Shown: positions 24,912-34,234, counted from the first letter of the stretch. The stretch: 64,000 nucleotides of DNA from Rubinisphaera margarita (GCF_022267515.1 NZ_JAKFGB010000021.1:62001-126000), one strand, 5' to 3'. Notes: generated by a model from the sequence alone, not told the origin. Program-made: numbers and translations.

Positions 24912-24986
24912 TGTGGATGCCGCAAGAGCGGAGCCGCGCTCGCTTTCACAGGAGAGTTTAGACCGGCCAGTTCGTATTCCAATGCG

Positions 24987-26093
24987 TTACTCGGACGTTT
25001 TGATTCGCCCGTACACGCCAAGTGAAAGGCTCCAGGTCACATTCTGCTGCGGAGCTTCGAAAACCGTAGTCCAGTTCTTCCCGTCCGTGCTGCGACGGAT
25101 GTCGTAACGATTTCGCTCGATATTGATGATCGTTCCCGTTTCCGCCTCGAGGAAAACTCCTCCCGGAGTTCCGGCCGGAAGATCGTGCCAGTGAATACCG
25201 TCTTTACTCCGGCGGGCGACCTTTCCGTTTCGGGAGGTCAGCCAGAACTCGTTCCGAACAAAGCTGAGCCCCCTCCACGAAAGCCGGCCGGAGATGCCAT
25301 GCGGATGCAGCGTCCACGTTTCCCCGCCATCGGCCGAGCGTGCGACCACATCGGGAAAGCTGCAGAGAAACACGCCATTGCCGTAAGCGACGGCGTCCTG
25401 TCCTTTTCCCGCCTCGGCGGGAACTCTGGCGTGTTGCCAGGAGGTTCCGAGATCCCGGCTGTAAAAGACGTGCTGCTCGTCACCGACAACGACGAAAGTG
25501 CCATCGCCGTAGTCTCCATAGCCGGCGACCATGTGATGCGTTTTTCCGCCGTCCAGCAGCGGCTTCACACTTTCTGTCCGCCAGTTGGTGAAGTCGGAAG
25601 CAATGGCCATCGGTTGCCACTGGGAAGCGGAAGTCAGCATCACGCCTTTCCCGGCAGCCGCACTCCAGGCCCAGATCTGGTCTTTCCTGGACTCGGGCGG
25701 CCACAGGCTCCCCCAGTTCTTCCCATCGACCGAGCCGATGTAGTGACCCGGTTTTCCCCACCCCGAGAAAGCAGCAATGACTCCCTCAGTATACGCCATT
25801 CCGTAAACAGCGTGATGCCCATGCCAGCCGCCGTCTTCCAGGTCGTCGGAGCCGAGATAAACCTGACGCCACGTCAGTCCGTCGTCTCGCGAAAGAAGAA
25901 TTCTCATTCCCTGCTTGGACACCACGGCGAAGACTGGTTCCTGCGGGGCTGGGTTGAGCGGAGAAAGAACCGGGATCGGGGGAGACGCATCGTCTGTCGG
26001 GGCTTTCGGCTCAGCCGACACGGTCCAATTGAACAGGAGGCAGACGAGGAACGCCAGACTCTGCACGGTCCCCTGACGACGGATTGTGTCCAT
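24987..26093 (-). CDS. Secreted BNR-repeat (sialidase-like) propeller protein
   Basis: 368 residues with a signal peptide (VQSLAFLVCLLFNWTVSA). At least five Asp-box-like strands: SRDDGLTWRQV, SVDGKNWGSL, SRDLGTSWQHA, SADGGETWTLH, SKDGIHWHDL and STDGKNWTTV. This is the WD40/YVTN/BNR-like fold of photosystem-assembly or exo-sialidase-like proteins. No catalytic Arg triad is evident, so a binding or structural role is as likely as hydrolysis. Transcribed leftward, away from the second PSD1 gene. Confidence 0.82.
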   Translation of the reverse strand: MDTIRRQGTVQSLAFLVCLLFNWTVSAEPKAPTDDASPPIPVLSPLNPAPQEPVFAVVSKQGMRILLSRDDGLTWRQVYLGSDDLEDGGWHGHHAVYGMAYTEGVIAAFSGWGKPGHYIGSVDGKNWGSLWPPESRKDQIWAWSAAAGKGVMLTSASQWQPMAIASDFTNWRTESVKPLLDGGKTHHMVAGYGDYGDGTFVVVGDEQHVFYSRDLGTSWQHARVPAEAGKGQDAVAYGNGVFLCSFPDVVARSADGGETWTLHPHGISGRLSWRGLSFVRNEFWLTSRNGKVARRSKDGIHWHDLPAGTPGGVFLEAETGTIINIERNRYDIRRSTDGKNWTTVFEAPQQNVTWSLSLGVYGRIKTSE

Positions 26094-26248
26094 AAAAGCT
26101 CCTCACAGAACGTGATTCCGAGACTGATTAACGTGAGCGTACCCGACACGCCTCCGGTCCGTCTCCGTTTGCCGAGTTTCCCGGAACCGATCGCGCTGGA
26201 GCAGAATACTCGAGGCCGGGGGACACGGGAAAAGTCGGGGGACGATCC

Positions 26249-26277
26249 GAGACAGAAGGGGCCGCTGCGTCTATAAT
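26249..26277 (+). promoter_or_regulatory. Candidate sigma-70-type promoter for PSD1 gene
   Basis: A perfect TATAAT (26272-26277) stands 17 bp after GAGACA (26249-26254, four of six matches to TTGACA). Initiation about 7 nt downstream would fall near 26284, only a few bases from ATG 26287, giving a nearly leaderless transcript, or a ~33-nt leader if ATG 26317 is used. Motif match only. Confidence 0.5.
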
Positions 26278-26286
26278 CAACGCATT

Positions 26287-29200
26287 ATGATATTTGCTCG
26301 CGATATTTCGATACATATGGTCACGTTTCTGTCGATGTTGTTGATTTCCTTCGGGGCGGCGACAGCATTCGCGGCTGATGAGGTTTCGTTTTCACACGAC
26401 GTGTTGCCGGTCCTGTCCGACCGCTGTTTTCACTGTCACGGACCGGATGAGAGTCACCGCGAAGCGGAGTTGCGTCTCGATCTGGAGTCTGCCGCCAAAG
26501 AGGATCGGGGCGACTATGCAGCCGTCGTGCCGGGACAGCTTGAACAGAGTGAGTTGTGGCAGAGGATCGCGACCGATGACCCGGATCTCGTGATGCCGCC
26601 CGTCGACTCGCATCGCACGCCACTCAGCGAAGCGGAGCGGGAGGCTATTCGTCGCTGGATTCTCGACGGAGCCAAATGGGGAAAGCACTGGTCGTTGGAA
26701 CCTCCGGTCAGGCCGGAGCTTTCCGAAAGTGCCGGCCATCCCATCGATACTCTGGTTCAACGTAAGCTGGCCGCCGAAGGACTGACGCTTTCTCCGCGGG
26801 CGGCGGCTCACACTCAGTTGCGTCGGCTTTCGTTCGCACTAACCGGGATGTCTCCCCGGGTTGAGGAGACCCGTGCGTTCGTCGAAGAACCGACGGACGA
26901 GGCGTGGGCGGCTGCGATCGAAAGGATGCTGGCTTCGCCGCATCATGCGGAGCGAATGGCCATGTGGTGGCTGGATGCGGCTCGCTATTCCGATTCCGAC
27001 GGATTCCAACAGGACGCCACCCGCGAGAACTGGCCGTGGCGGGATTGGGTGATCACGGCGTTTCAGAAGAACATGCCGTTCGATCAGTTCACGATTGAAC
27101 AATTTGCGGGGGACCTGCTGCCGGACGCGACTGACGAACAGATCCTGGCGACCTGCTTCCACCGCAATCATATGACGAACGGAGAAGGGGGACGCGATCC
27201 GGAAGAGTCGCGAATCGATTACGTGATCGATCGGGTAAATACCACGGGAACGGTCTGGCTGGGGCTGACGCTCGGCTGTTGCCAATGTCACTCGCACAAG
27301 TTCGATCCCGTCACGCAGCACGACTATTACTCGCTGTCCGCACTCTTCAACAGCATCGATGAAGATGGTCGAGCCGGGAAGGGAGCGAAACCGTATTTGA
27401 ACTATCAGTCTCCGCATGTCGAGAATCAGATCGAGGCGTTGGAGAAGTTCGTCTCGAAGTGCGCAGCCGAAGAGAAAACCGGGATCGCTGCGGCTGAGCA
27501 GCGGTTCAATGCGTGGCTGAGCGAACAGCTGAGCCAGTCCGACAGCGACTACTCGACGTGGCGATCGCCGCGGCCGACCAGTGTCGTCAGTGCGGAGGGG
27601 ACAAAGTTCGATGTCTCGGCGGACAGCGTGATCCAGACGTCCGGGCCGGATCTGAAGCAGGATGATTACCGCATCGAGATTCCGGTGCCGCAGAACATGT
27701 CGCAGGTGAGTGGCTGGAGCGTGGAGATCTTTCCTCACGAATCGCACCAGAACGGCATGTTCACGCGGCACGGTACCGGCGACTTCATCCTGACCAGTGT
27801 CAAAGTTCTGGCGAAACGAGCCGGCAGTCCCACCGAAGAAGATCTGGAAATCGCCGGGGCGGTGGCGGACTATGAAGCCTCCAAGAAGCGGGAGTCGAAC
27901 TGGGATCTGCGTTACTCGCACATCAAGGAAACACTCAACGATGACGCCCGCGACGGCTGGACGACTGAAGGAGCGGAAACGGTCGAGCCGCATGTCGGGG
28001 TGTACGAACTTAAGAGTCCTTTCGAAGTGCGGCCGGGAGATCGACTGGTTTTCGTTCTGCAGCAGCGGTCAACACTCGGGCACGCGAACATCGGACGGTT
28101 TCGCATTTCGCTGGCGAGTGAACGGGGCGAGACCGTTCGCCGAGCCGACGGAGCTTCGCCGATTCAGGAACTTCGTAGTGCCGACGTTTCGAGTATTGAT
28201 GAAATCTCTCCGGATCTGTTGAAACGGTTGAGAGCCCAGTACCTGCTTGGTGATGCGGAGTATCAACAGGTTCGTCAGCGGCTCGAACAGGCCCAGCGTC
28301 AACTCAAGTCGCTGCGAGGACAGGCGAAACCGCGTGCGGTCATGGTGCTGAAGGAACGCGAGCAGCCGCGTGAGACGCATGTTCTTGTCCGCGGCGTCTG
28401 GGATGCGAAAGGGGACGTCGTTCAGGCGGGCGCGATTCCGAGTGTGCTCGAATGGCCGGAAGGGGCTCTCAACAATCGTCTCGATTTCGCCCGCTGGCTG
28501 GTCAATCGGGACAACCCGCTCACATCGCGCGTGGTGGTCAATCATCTCTGGCAGATCATGTTCGGCGTCGGCCTGGTGCGAACGCCCGACGACTTTGGTC
28601 TGCAGGGGGAACTTCCCACGCATCCCGAACTGCTCGACTGGCTGGCGGTCGAACTGATCGAGCACGACTGGGATCTGCGTCATATTCTGCGACTGATTGC
28701 GACGAGTGAAACCTTTCGGCAAAGCAGCGTCGCATCAGCCGAGCTGCGGGAGCGGGATCCTGACAACCGGCTTCTGGCCCTAGCCCCGCGATACCGGTTG
28801 CCGGCCTGGATGTTGCGGGACAATGCTCTGCAGGTGTCGGGCACATTGAATCCGACCGTGGGTGGGCCTCCCGTCTACCCTTACCAGCCGCCCGGAGTCT
28901 GGTCTGAGATCACGATGGGACGATTCAAGTACGAGCCGAGCCTGGGACCGGACCAGTATCGGCGAACCGTCTACTCCTTCTGGCGGCGGTCGAGCGCACC
29001 CACGTTTCTGTTCGACAGTGCTCAGCGACGCGTCTGTGAAGTGCGGCTCAACCGCACAAATACGCCGCTTCAGGCACTGACACTGATGAATGACGAAACC
29101 ATGCTCGAGTCGTCTCGGGCTCTGGCCGATCTGGCCGCCTCGAGCGAAGGATTCGAAGAGGGAGTCAACCTGCTTGGCGAGCGAGTTCTCGGCCGTGAAT

Positions 29201-29403
29201 GGTCGGCGGAAGAGCGTGCTCAACTCCGCGATGTTTACGACAGCGCTTATAAACATTTCTCTCAAGATCCGAACGCTGCCCCGACCTTCATAGAGGTGGG
29301 GCAACAATCGGAAGTCTCCTTGGAACAGTCTCCGACCACGGCTGCGTGGATGACCGTGGCGAGTCTGGTGCTCAATCTTGATGAAGCAATTTCCAGCGAG
29401 TAA
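26287..29403 (+). CDS. PSD1-family cytochrome c protein, large form (DUF1549/DUF1553)
   Basis: 1038 residues from ATG 26287; ATG 26317 gives a cleaner signal peptide (MVTFLSMLLISFGAATAFA) and may be the true start, as neither has a Shine-Dalgarno. Cytochrome module with C47-F-H-C-H51; DUF1549 (MWWLDAARYSDSDGFQQD; QFAGDLLPDATDEQ) with C331-C-Q-C-H335 then SHKFDP; an inserted ~250-residue beta-rich region at ~400-640 (carbohydrate-binding-like); then DUF1553 (SRVVVNHLWQIMFGVGLVRTPDDFGLQGELPTHPELLDWL). Predicted extracytoplasmic redox protein of unknown substrate. Followed 17 nt later by its DUF1501 partner. Confidence 0.93.
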   Translation: MIFARDISIHMVTFLSMLLISFGAATAFAADEVSFSHDVLPVLSDRCFHCHGPDESHREAELRLDLESAAKEDRGDYAAVVPGQLEQSELWQRIATDDPDLVMPPVDSHRTPLSEAEREAIRRWILDGAKWGKHWSLEPPVRPELSESAGHPIDTLVQRKLAAEGLTLSPRAAAHTQLRRLSFALTGMSPRVEETRAFVEEPTDEAWAAAIERMLASPHHAERMAMWWLDAARYSDSDGFQQDATRENWPWRDWVITAFQKNMPFDQFTIEQFAGDLLPDATDEQILATCFHRNHMTNGEGGRDPEESRIDYVIDRVNTTGTVWLGLTLGCCQCHSHKFDPVTQHDYYSLSALFNSIDEDGRAGKGAKPYLNYQSPHVENQIEALEKFVSKCAAEEKTGIAAAEQRFNAWLSEQLSQSDSDYSTWRSPRPTSVVSAEGTKFDVSADSVIQTSGPDLKQDDYRIEIPVPQNMSQVSGWSVEIFPHESHQNGMFTRHGTGDFILTSVKVLAKRAGSPTEEDLEIAGAVADYEASKKRESNWDLRYSHIKETLNDDARDGWTTEGAETVEPHVGVYELKSPFEVRPGDRLVFVLQQRSTLGHANIGRFRISLASERGETVRRADGASPIQELRSADVSSIDEISPDLLKRLRAQYLLGDAEYQQVRQRLEQAQRQLKSLRGQAKPRAVMVLKEREQPRETHVLVRGVWDAKGDVVQAGAIPSVLEWPEGALNNRLDFARWLVNRDNPLTSRVVVNHLWQIMFGVGLVRTPDDFGLQGELPTHPELLDWLAVELIEHDWDLRHILRLIATSETFRQSSVASAELRERDPDNRLLALAPRYRLPAWMLRDNALQVSGTLNPTVGGPPVYPYQPPGVWSEITMGRFKYEPSLGPDQYRRTVYSFWRRSSAPTFLFDSAQRRVCEVRLNRTNTPLQALTLMNDETMLESSRALADLAASSEGFEEGVNLLGERVLGREWSAEERAQLRDVYDSAYKHFSQDPNAAPTFIEVGQQSEVSLEQSPTTAAWMTVASLVLNLDEAISSE

Positions 29404-29420
29404 CCGCAGAAGAGTCCGTG

Positions 29421-30866
29421 ATGAGTTTTTCGATGCTGAATAATACCCGACGTCAATTCCTTGCCGAGAGCGGTTTGAATCTGAGTGCGATCGCCGCCGG
29501 CTCGCTGCTGGCCGCAGAGACTGCGACCGCCTCAGCCGGTGCCTTGTCGACTTCGCTCCCGGAGTTGCCGCACTTTGCGCCGAAAGCGAAGCGGGTCATC
29601 TTCCTGACGCAGTCGGGGGGACCGTCACAGATTGAGCTGTTCGATTACAAGCCCGAACTTCACAAGCTGGCCGGAACCGAATTGCCGGACAGTGTGCGAC
29701 AGGGCCAGCGGCTGACAGGCATGACGGCCAATCAACAGCAGTTGATTCTGCCGCCCGTGGCGAAGTTTCAGCGTCATGGCGAATGCGGTGCGATGGTTGG
29801 CGAATGGCTGCCGCACATCGGATCGATTGCGGACGAGATCTGTTTTGTGAAGTCGATGGTGACCGATCAGATCAACCATGCTCCGGCCATGACGAAATTC
29901 CTCACCGGACATCAACTGGCCGGCAGGCCGAGCTTTGGCTGCTGGGCCAGTTACGGACTGGGGAGCATGAACCGCAATCTGCCCGATTATGTCGTCATGC
30001 TCTCGCGGATGAAGCGACCGAGCGATCAGCCGCTTTACGATCATTACTGGGGCAGCGGCTTTCTGCCGTCGAAACATCAGGGAGTGAAACTTCGCAGCGC
30101 CAAAGATCCAGTTCTCTACCTGAACGACCCGGACGGTTTTCCGCCGGAGCTTCGCCGGGAGATGCTGGATGGCCTGGGGGCTCTCAATCAGCAGCACTTC
30201 GAGAAGACGCTCGATCCCGAGATTGAAACGCGAATCGAACAGTACGAGATGGCGTTTCGGATGCAGACTAGTATTCCGGAACTGACCGACCTGAGTGATG
30301 AACCGGAGTCGACGTTCGAGCTCTATGGACCCGACTCACGCCGCCCGGGAAGTTATGCCGCCAACTGCATTCTCGCTCGTCGGCTGGCAGAGAGGGATGT
30401 GCGGTTCATTCAGTTGTTCCATCCCGACTGGGACCACCATTCGCGGCTCAGCTCGTGGTGCGTCTCGCGATGCAAGGACACCGACCAGGCCAGTGCGGCA
30501 CTTGTCACCGATCTCAAGCAGCGTGGACTGCTGGATGACACGCTGGTCATCTGGGGAGGCGAATTCGGGCGGGGTGTCGCGGGGCAGGGCAAATGGAACG
30601 ATCCCAACGCGGGACGCGACCATCACCCTCGCTGCTTCACGGTCTGGATGGCGGGAGCGGGAATCAAGTCGGGCTTCAGCTACGGAGCGACCGACGATTT
30701 CAGCTACAACGTCGCCGAGAACCCGGTTCACGTTCGCGACCTGCACGCCACGGCGTTGCATCTGCTGGGCATCGACCACGAACGCTTCTCGCATCGCTAT
30801 CAGGGCCTCGACTTCCGTCTGACAGGCGTGGAGCCGAGTCGGGTGGTGAAGGAGATTATCGCCTGA
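29421..30866 (+). CDS. DUF1501 Tat-exported protein, PSD1 partner
   Basis: 481 residues from ATG 29421 (AGAAGAG 6 nt upstream; GTG 29418 would add one residue). Tat-like signal TRRQFLAESG. DUF1501 blocks: KRVIFLTQSGGPSQIELFDYKP (metal site; the usual His of GGPSH is Gln here), VIWGGEFGRG and GRDHHPRCFTVWMAGAGIKSGFSYG. Same alkaline-phosphatase-like superfamily as the DUF1501 proteins at 17.9 and 47.6 kb but clearly a different paralog. Pairs with the 1038-residue PSD1 protein. Confidence 0.93.
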   Translation: MSFSMLNNTRRQFLAESGLNLSAIAAGSLLAAETATASAGALSTSLPELPHFAPKAKRVIFLTQSGGPSQIELFDYKPELHKLAGTELPDSVRQGQRLTGMTANQQQLILPPVAKFQRHGECGAMVGEWLPHIGSIADEICFVKSMVTDQINHAPAMTKFLTGHQLAGRPSFGCWASYGLGSMNRNLPDYVVMLSRMKRPSDQPLYDHYWGSGFLPSKHQGVKLRSAKDPVLYLNDPDGFPPELRREMLDGLGALNQQHFEKTLDPEIETRIEQYEMAFRMQTSIPELTDLSDEPESTFELYGPDSRRPGSYAANCILARRLAERDVRFIQLFHPDWDHHSRLSSWCVSRCKDTDQASAALVTDLKQRGLLDDTLVIWGGEFGRGVAGQGKWNDPNAGRDHHPRCFTVWMAGAGIKSGFSYGATDDFSYNVAENPVHVRDLHATALHLLGIDHERFSHRYQGLDFRLTGVEPSRVVKEIIA

Positions 30867-30884
30867 ATCGTCTCGGACCGTTCT

Positions 30885-31142
30885 TTACCTGTCGATCGCA
30901 TCGGCTGGAATCTGAACGTACTCCGGAGCGAAGAGAATGCTGGCGTATATCAGCAGGAGAATGCTCACGCAAACGATCGCCATGCAGAGCACGTAGCCGG
31001 CGATGAATCGTGTTTCGCTCGACTCTGTCACCGGAGAGAGCAGAGATGGTTCGCTGGAAAGTCGGCGGCTCTCGGCAGCAGGTGAACTTTTATGCGACTG
31101 GGGTGGTCGCGATCGGGATCGATCGATGAGATTTGCGGACAT
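30885..31142 (-). CDS. 85-residue single-pass membrane protein
   Basis: Start ATG 31142, set by GAGG 6 nt upstream; the open frame upstream lacks coding character. The first ~48 residues are Ser/Arg-rich and hydrophilic, followed by one hydrophobic helix (YVLCMAIVCVSILLLIYASILF) and a short tail. I do not recognise the family. It is preceded by a strong sigma-54-type promoter match (31177-31192), so it is probably a target of the neighbouring NtrC-type regulator, whose gene ends 226 nt upstream on the same strand. Confidence 0.7.
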   Translation of the reverse strand: MSANLIDRSRSRPPQSHKSSPAAESRRLSSEPSLLSPVTESSETRFIAGYVLCMAIVCVSILLLIYASILFAPEYVQIPADAIDR

Positions 31143-31176
31143 GACAGGCCTCATTTCTGGAGTCGTCCAACTACAA

Positions 31177-31192
31177 CGCAAGAGGCGGGCCA
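31177..31192 (-). promoter_or_regulatory. Sigma-54 (-24/-12) promoter P1
   Basis: On the minus strand TGGCCCG-CCTC-TTGCG: the invariant GG and GC are exactly 10 nt apart, against the consensus TGGCACG-N4-TTGCA. Predicted initiation near 31166 leaves a ~24-nt leader that includes the GAGG ribosome binding site of the 85-residue protein. Motif match only, but strong. Confidence 0.72.
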
Positions 31193-31309
31193 TTGCGGAG
31201 ATTAACCTGCGGAATGCGGGAACTGTTGTGGATTTCTGCAGAACCGTTGGGAAATAATCGACAAGGCGGCGGGTTCCGGAGAGCGAGAGTCGCCTCTTGA
31301 TCTCAGGAA

Positions 31310-31350
31310 CTGTCAACTCCAGATGACAGGATGACGCTTCGTGTTGACAG
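31310..31350. promoter_or_regulatory. Possible activator-binding half-sites upstream of P1
   Basis: CTGTCA (31310-31315) and TGACAG (31324-31329) form an inverted repeat with an 8-nt spacer, and TTGACAG recurs at 31344-31350. They lie ~120-160 bp upstream of P1, a usual distance for sigma-54 activator sites. A TGACA-C-TGTCA palindrome stands upstream of P2 too. Inference. Confidence 0.4.
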
Positions 31351-31368
31351 CGACGGCGAACGCCAAAA

Positions 31369-32769
31369 TCACGTGCGGAAGTCAGCGGCATCTAATCCGT
31401 AGCGTCCGAGCAGCTTGTGCATTCCCTGCCGGGATAGGCCAGCCTGCTGGGCCGCTTTGGAAACGTTGCCTCGGTGTTTCTTGAGTAGAGCGATGAGGTA
31501 GTCCTGGTCCGCGTTGTCCAGAGCTTCTTCTCGCGAGATTTCTGAAGAGGAGAATGCCGGGAGGGCCGTCGCATTGTCCTCGAGCATTGGCCGAGGGAGG
31601 TCCGAGAGTTCGACAGTATCTGTTCTCGACAGTGCGACGACACGTTCGATCACATTTCGCAATTCGCGAATATTGCCGGGCCAGCGATAGACGCGAAACG
31701 CCTCCGCGACTTCCGCCGAGAATCGGACAATGCGAGGTTCGCCCTGCTGCAGATAATTCAGAAAATGAGAGGCCAGGAGCATCACGTCTTCTCCGCGATC
31801 ACGCAAGGGGGGGAGTTCGAGGTTGATTACTCCGAGTCGATAGAACAGATCCTGCCGAAAGCGCCCGGCGTCGACTTCGTCCTGCAGGTCGCGGTTCGTC
31901 GCACAGATGAATCGAGTGTCGACCTTACGAAGTTCGTTCTTCCCAACCGGCGTGAAAGCCTGTTCCTGCACGGCCCGCAAGAGTTTAGCCTGGGAATCGA
32001 GCGGGAGCTCTCCGAGTTCATCAAAGAACGCCGTGCCGAGATGGCTTTGACTCAGCAGTCCTTCCTGATCTTTCACGGCGCCGGTGAAGGCACCCCGCGC
32101 ATGCCCGAAGACAACCGATTCGAATAGCGACTCCGGAATGGCCGTGCAGTCGATGATCTGAAAACTGTGATCGCGACGCCGACTGTGGTTGTGAATCGCG
32201 TGGGCGATCACCTCCTTACCCGTTCCGCTTTCTCCGGAAATCAGGACGTTAACATCGCTCTCAGCGACCCGTTCCACGATTTCCAGCACCTCCCGCATAA
32301 CGGCACTGCGGCCGATGATCTCAGGAAATCTTTCGAGAAGTTCCGTACCGGTGCTCCTCCCGTCGGCCGGTTCCACTTCGGGAACTGTCGAATGTGCCAG
32401 GACGCGAGCAATACTGGCCTGCAGGTCTTCGTACTTCACCGGCTTGAGCAGATAGTCGGCGATCCCCAAACGCACGCTTTCGATGGCTGTGGGGAGGGAC
32501 GGCACACCTGTGATCACGATCAGTGGAATATGCGGCCACTCAGATCGACCCTGGCGTAGCAGTTCGAGTTTGAGATTCCCCGGCATATTCAGGTCCGACA
32601 GAATGAGATCGAACGGTTCGTCGCGGAGTTTCTCCAGAGCAGCATCGCCGTCTGCGACACAGACGCACTCGTAGCCGGCCTGTCTCAGGAGCTGACCGGT
32701 CGTTCGCAGGTACAGCGGCTCGTCATCGGCTATCAGAATTCGTTTTTTCTGTCGCGGGTCATTCATCAC
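31369..32769 (-). CDS. NtrC-family sigma-54-dependent response regulator
   Basis: 466 residues in three modules. Receiver domain (~9-125): IADDEP, phospho-acceptor D59 in LILSDLNMPG, and K109 in DYLLKPV. AAA+ sigma-54-interaction domain (~150-370): Walker A G179-E-S-G-T-G-K185, the sigma-54 loop GAFTGA at 226-231, Walker B AFFDELGELP, and an RWPGNIRELRNVIERV sensor II. Fis-type helix-turn-helix at ~430-466 (GNVSKAAQQAGLSRQGMHKLLGRYG). All key residues are present, so it should be an active enhancer-binding protein. Its start overlaps the end of the kinase gene by 11 nt, indicating a cognate pair. Predicted targets are the nearby -24/-12 promoters. Confidence 0.96.
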   Translation of the reverse strand: MMNDPRQKKRILIADDEPLYLRTTGQLLRQAGYECVCVADGDAALEKLRDEPFDLILSDLNMPGNLKLELLRQGRSEWPHIPLIVITGVPSLPTAIESVRLGIADYLLKPVKYEDLQASIARVLAHSTVPEVEPADGRSTGTELLERFPEIIGRSAVMREVLEIVERVAESDVNVLISGESGTGKEVIAHAIHNHSRRRDHSFQIIDCTAIPESLFESVVFGHARGAFTGAVKDQEGLLSQSHLGTAFFDELGELPLDSQAKLLRAVQEQAFTPVGKNELRKVDTRFICATNRDLQDEVDAGRFRQDLFYRLGVINLELPPLRDRGEDVMLLASHFLNYLQQGEPRIVRFSAEVAEAFRVYRWPGNIRELRNVIERVVALSRTDTVELSDLPRPMLEDNATALPAFSSSEISREEALDNADQDYLIALLKKHRGNVSKAAQQAGLSRQGMHKLLGRYGLDAADFRT

Positions 32770-33967
32770 TGTGGATCAGACGTGGCAGAGTAATGGTCAC
32801 ACACGCACCGTGAGGTTCGCGATTGTCGATGCGGATTGAACCGCCCATGGCTTCCGCAAGGCTGCGGGAGACCGACAGGCCGAGTCCCATCCCTTCGCGG
32901 GTCTCAGACTTCGTGCTGAAAAAGGGTTCGAATAAGCGGGCCGCAAATTCGTCGGGCACGCCCGGCCCGTCATCCGTCACTCGAATTCTGACTTCGCCGA
33001 GCCGAGTCGAGACGTCAATTTCAACATGACCGCCAGACGGACTGGCCTGAACGGCGTTACGGAGCACGTTCAACAGAATTTGCTTCAGTTCGCCCTCGCG
33101 CAGGACCACCTCCGTTGCCGCCAGATCTTCCGAAGCCACGCAGTCGCGGGCTTCCCAGTGGACCTGGACGTTCGCTTTCTCCGACAGTGGCTGAACGAGG
33201 ATAACGACGTCGGCAATCGTTCGCCGCAAATCGAACTGGCGGGGCGCCTGTTGGCTGGGCCGATAGAGCTGATACATCTGGTGAGTGATCGAACTGATAC
33301 GTTCGATCTCGCCGTCGATCAGATCGAGCAGTTCATAGTTGTCATCATCAGGAGTGAGATTACTGCGAAACAGGGCGAAAGCATTGCGAATTCCGGCCAG
33401 AGGATTGTTCACCTCGTGAGCGACACCGGCTGCCATTTGACCGAGAGCGGCCAGCTTTTCCATTCGCAGCCGTTGTTTCTCCAGCTGGGCAATTCTCGCG
33501 GTCCGCTCCTGCACGAGTTGTTCGAGATGTTGATTGTAAAGCCGCAACTCTTCTCTGAGTTGGTGCCGTTCCGTCACATCACGAATACTGGCCCGAAACC
33601 CGCGATTCCGTCCCGTCTGGTCGGACATTGGCTGCCACGACACGGCGGCCCATCTGCTGGAGCCGTCCCGATGAGCAACCTGAAAATCAACGTCGTTGCC
33701 ACTGCCTCCGGCGATCGCGTCCTGCAGAATGAGTTCGATTCGTGAACGATATTCGCCTCCGACCAGCGGCAGCGGATAGTCCGTCATCTCAAGGCATTCA
33801 CGCGGCGAATATCCGGTGATCCGTTCCACAGCCGCGTTCACCCAGAGCAGCTTGCCATTCGGCTGGTGCCAGCTTTCCCAATCGTAGGTACAGTTCGCAA
33901 TCGCTCGAAATACCGAATGATCGTTCATCTCGGAATCGCGTCTCTGAGGTGTGTGCTGGCCGGCCAT
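32759..33967 (-). CDS. PAS-domain sensor histidine kinase, partner of the NtrC-type regulator
   Basis: 402 residues. GGAG precedes ATG 33967; ATG 33928 is an alternative. No membrane segment: a cytoplasmic sensor. One PAS/PAC domain (~17-135, ending RASIRDVTERHQ), a coiled coil (~137-172), HisKA with H184 in GVAHEVNNPLAGIR, and HATPase_c with N (LNVLRNAVQA), G1 (DDGPGVP) and G2 (GMGLGLSVSRSLAEAMGG) boxes. The VNNPL H-box is typical of NtrB-like kinases that partner NtrC-type regulators. Lies between the 48-residue membrane protein gene (33 nt) and the regulator gene (11-nt overlap). Confidence 0.95.
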   Translation of the reverse strand: MAGQHTPQRRDSEMNDHSVFRAIANCTYDWESWHQPNGKLLWVNAAVERITGYSPRECLEMTDYPLPLVGGEYRSRIELILQDAIAGGSGNDVDFQVAHRDGSSRWAAVSWQPMSDQTGRNRGFRASIRDVTERHQLREELRLYNQHLEQLVQERTARIAQLEKQRLRMEKLAALGQMAAGVAHEVNNPLAGIRNAFALFRSNLTPDDDNYELLDLIDGEIERISSITHQMYQLYRPSQQAPRQFDLRRTIADVVILVQPLSEKANVQVHWEARDCVASEDLAATEVVLREGELKQILLNVLRNAVQASPSGGHVEIDVSTRLGEVRIRVTDDGPGVPDEFAARLFEPFFSTKSETREGMGLGLSVSRSLAEAMGGSIRIDNREPHGACVTITLPRLIHSDE

Positions 33968-34000
33968 GGCTCCATTCTATCGTCGACGATGCTACTGTCA

Positions 34001-34147
34001 TCAGTAGGAGCGAAGCACAATCGCCAACAACAGCGTGAGGATGACGACCAGCAAACCAAGGAGCTGTTCGGAGGGAAGCAGTTCCTGAAAGCGATCGTGA
34101 TGCGGCAGCTGATCCAGGTCGTCGCGGATGGGATCGACTTGAGACAT
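34001..34147 (-). CDS. 48-residue membrane microprotein heading the two-component operon
   Basis: ATG 34147, with GGGAGA 8 nt upstream; stop TGA at 34001-34003. About 28 hydrophilic residues (MSQVDPIRDDLDQLPHH...) then a single strongly hydrophobic helix (LLGLLVVILTLLLAIVL) and a three-residue RSY end. No family recognised. It is 33 nt upstream of the soluble PAS kinase and first after the sigma-54-type promoter P2, so it may be a membrane anchor or signal input for the kinase (inference), or an envelope-stress effector co-expressed with its regulator. Confidence 0.72.
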   Translation of the reverse strand: MSQVDPIRDDLDQLPHHDRFQELLPSEQLLGLLVVILTLLLAIVLRSY

Positions 34148-34212
34148 GACGGGTTTCTCCCAGTAGAAAGGGCTGAGGCGAGAGTTCCATGCCGTAGTTT
34201 ATTTTACGAGAT

Positions 34213-34227
34213 GCAACAGCTGTGCCG
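34213..34227 (-). promoter_or_regulatory. Sigma-54 (-24/-12) promoter P2
   Basis: Minus strand CGGCACA-GCTG-TTGCA with GG and GC 10 nt apart. It precedes the microprotein/kinase/regulator operon, with a predicted ~55-nt leader, implying autoregulation by the NtrC-type protein encoded there. Confidence 0.7.
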
Positions 34228-34234
34228 GGGCAGG

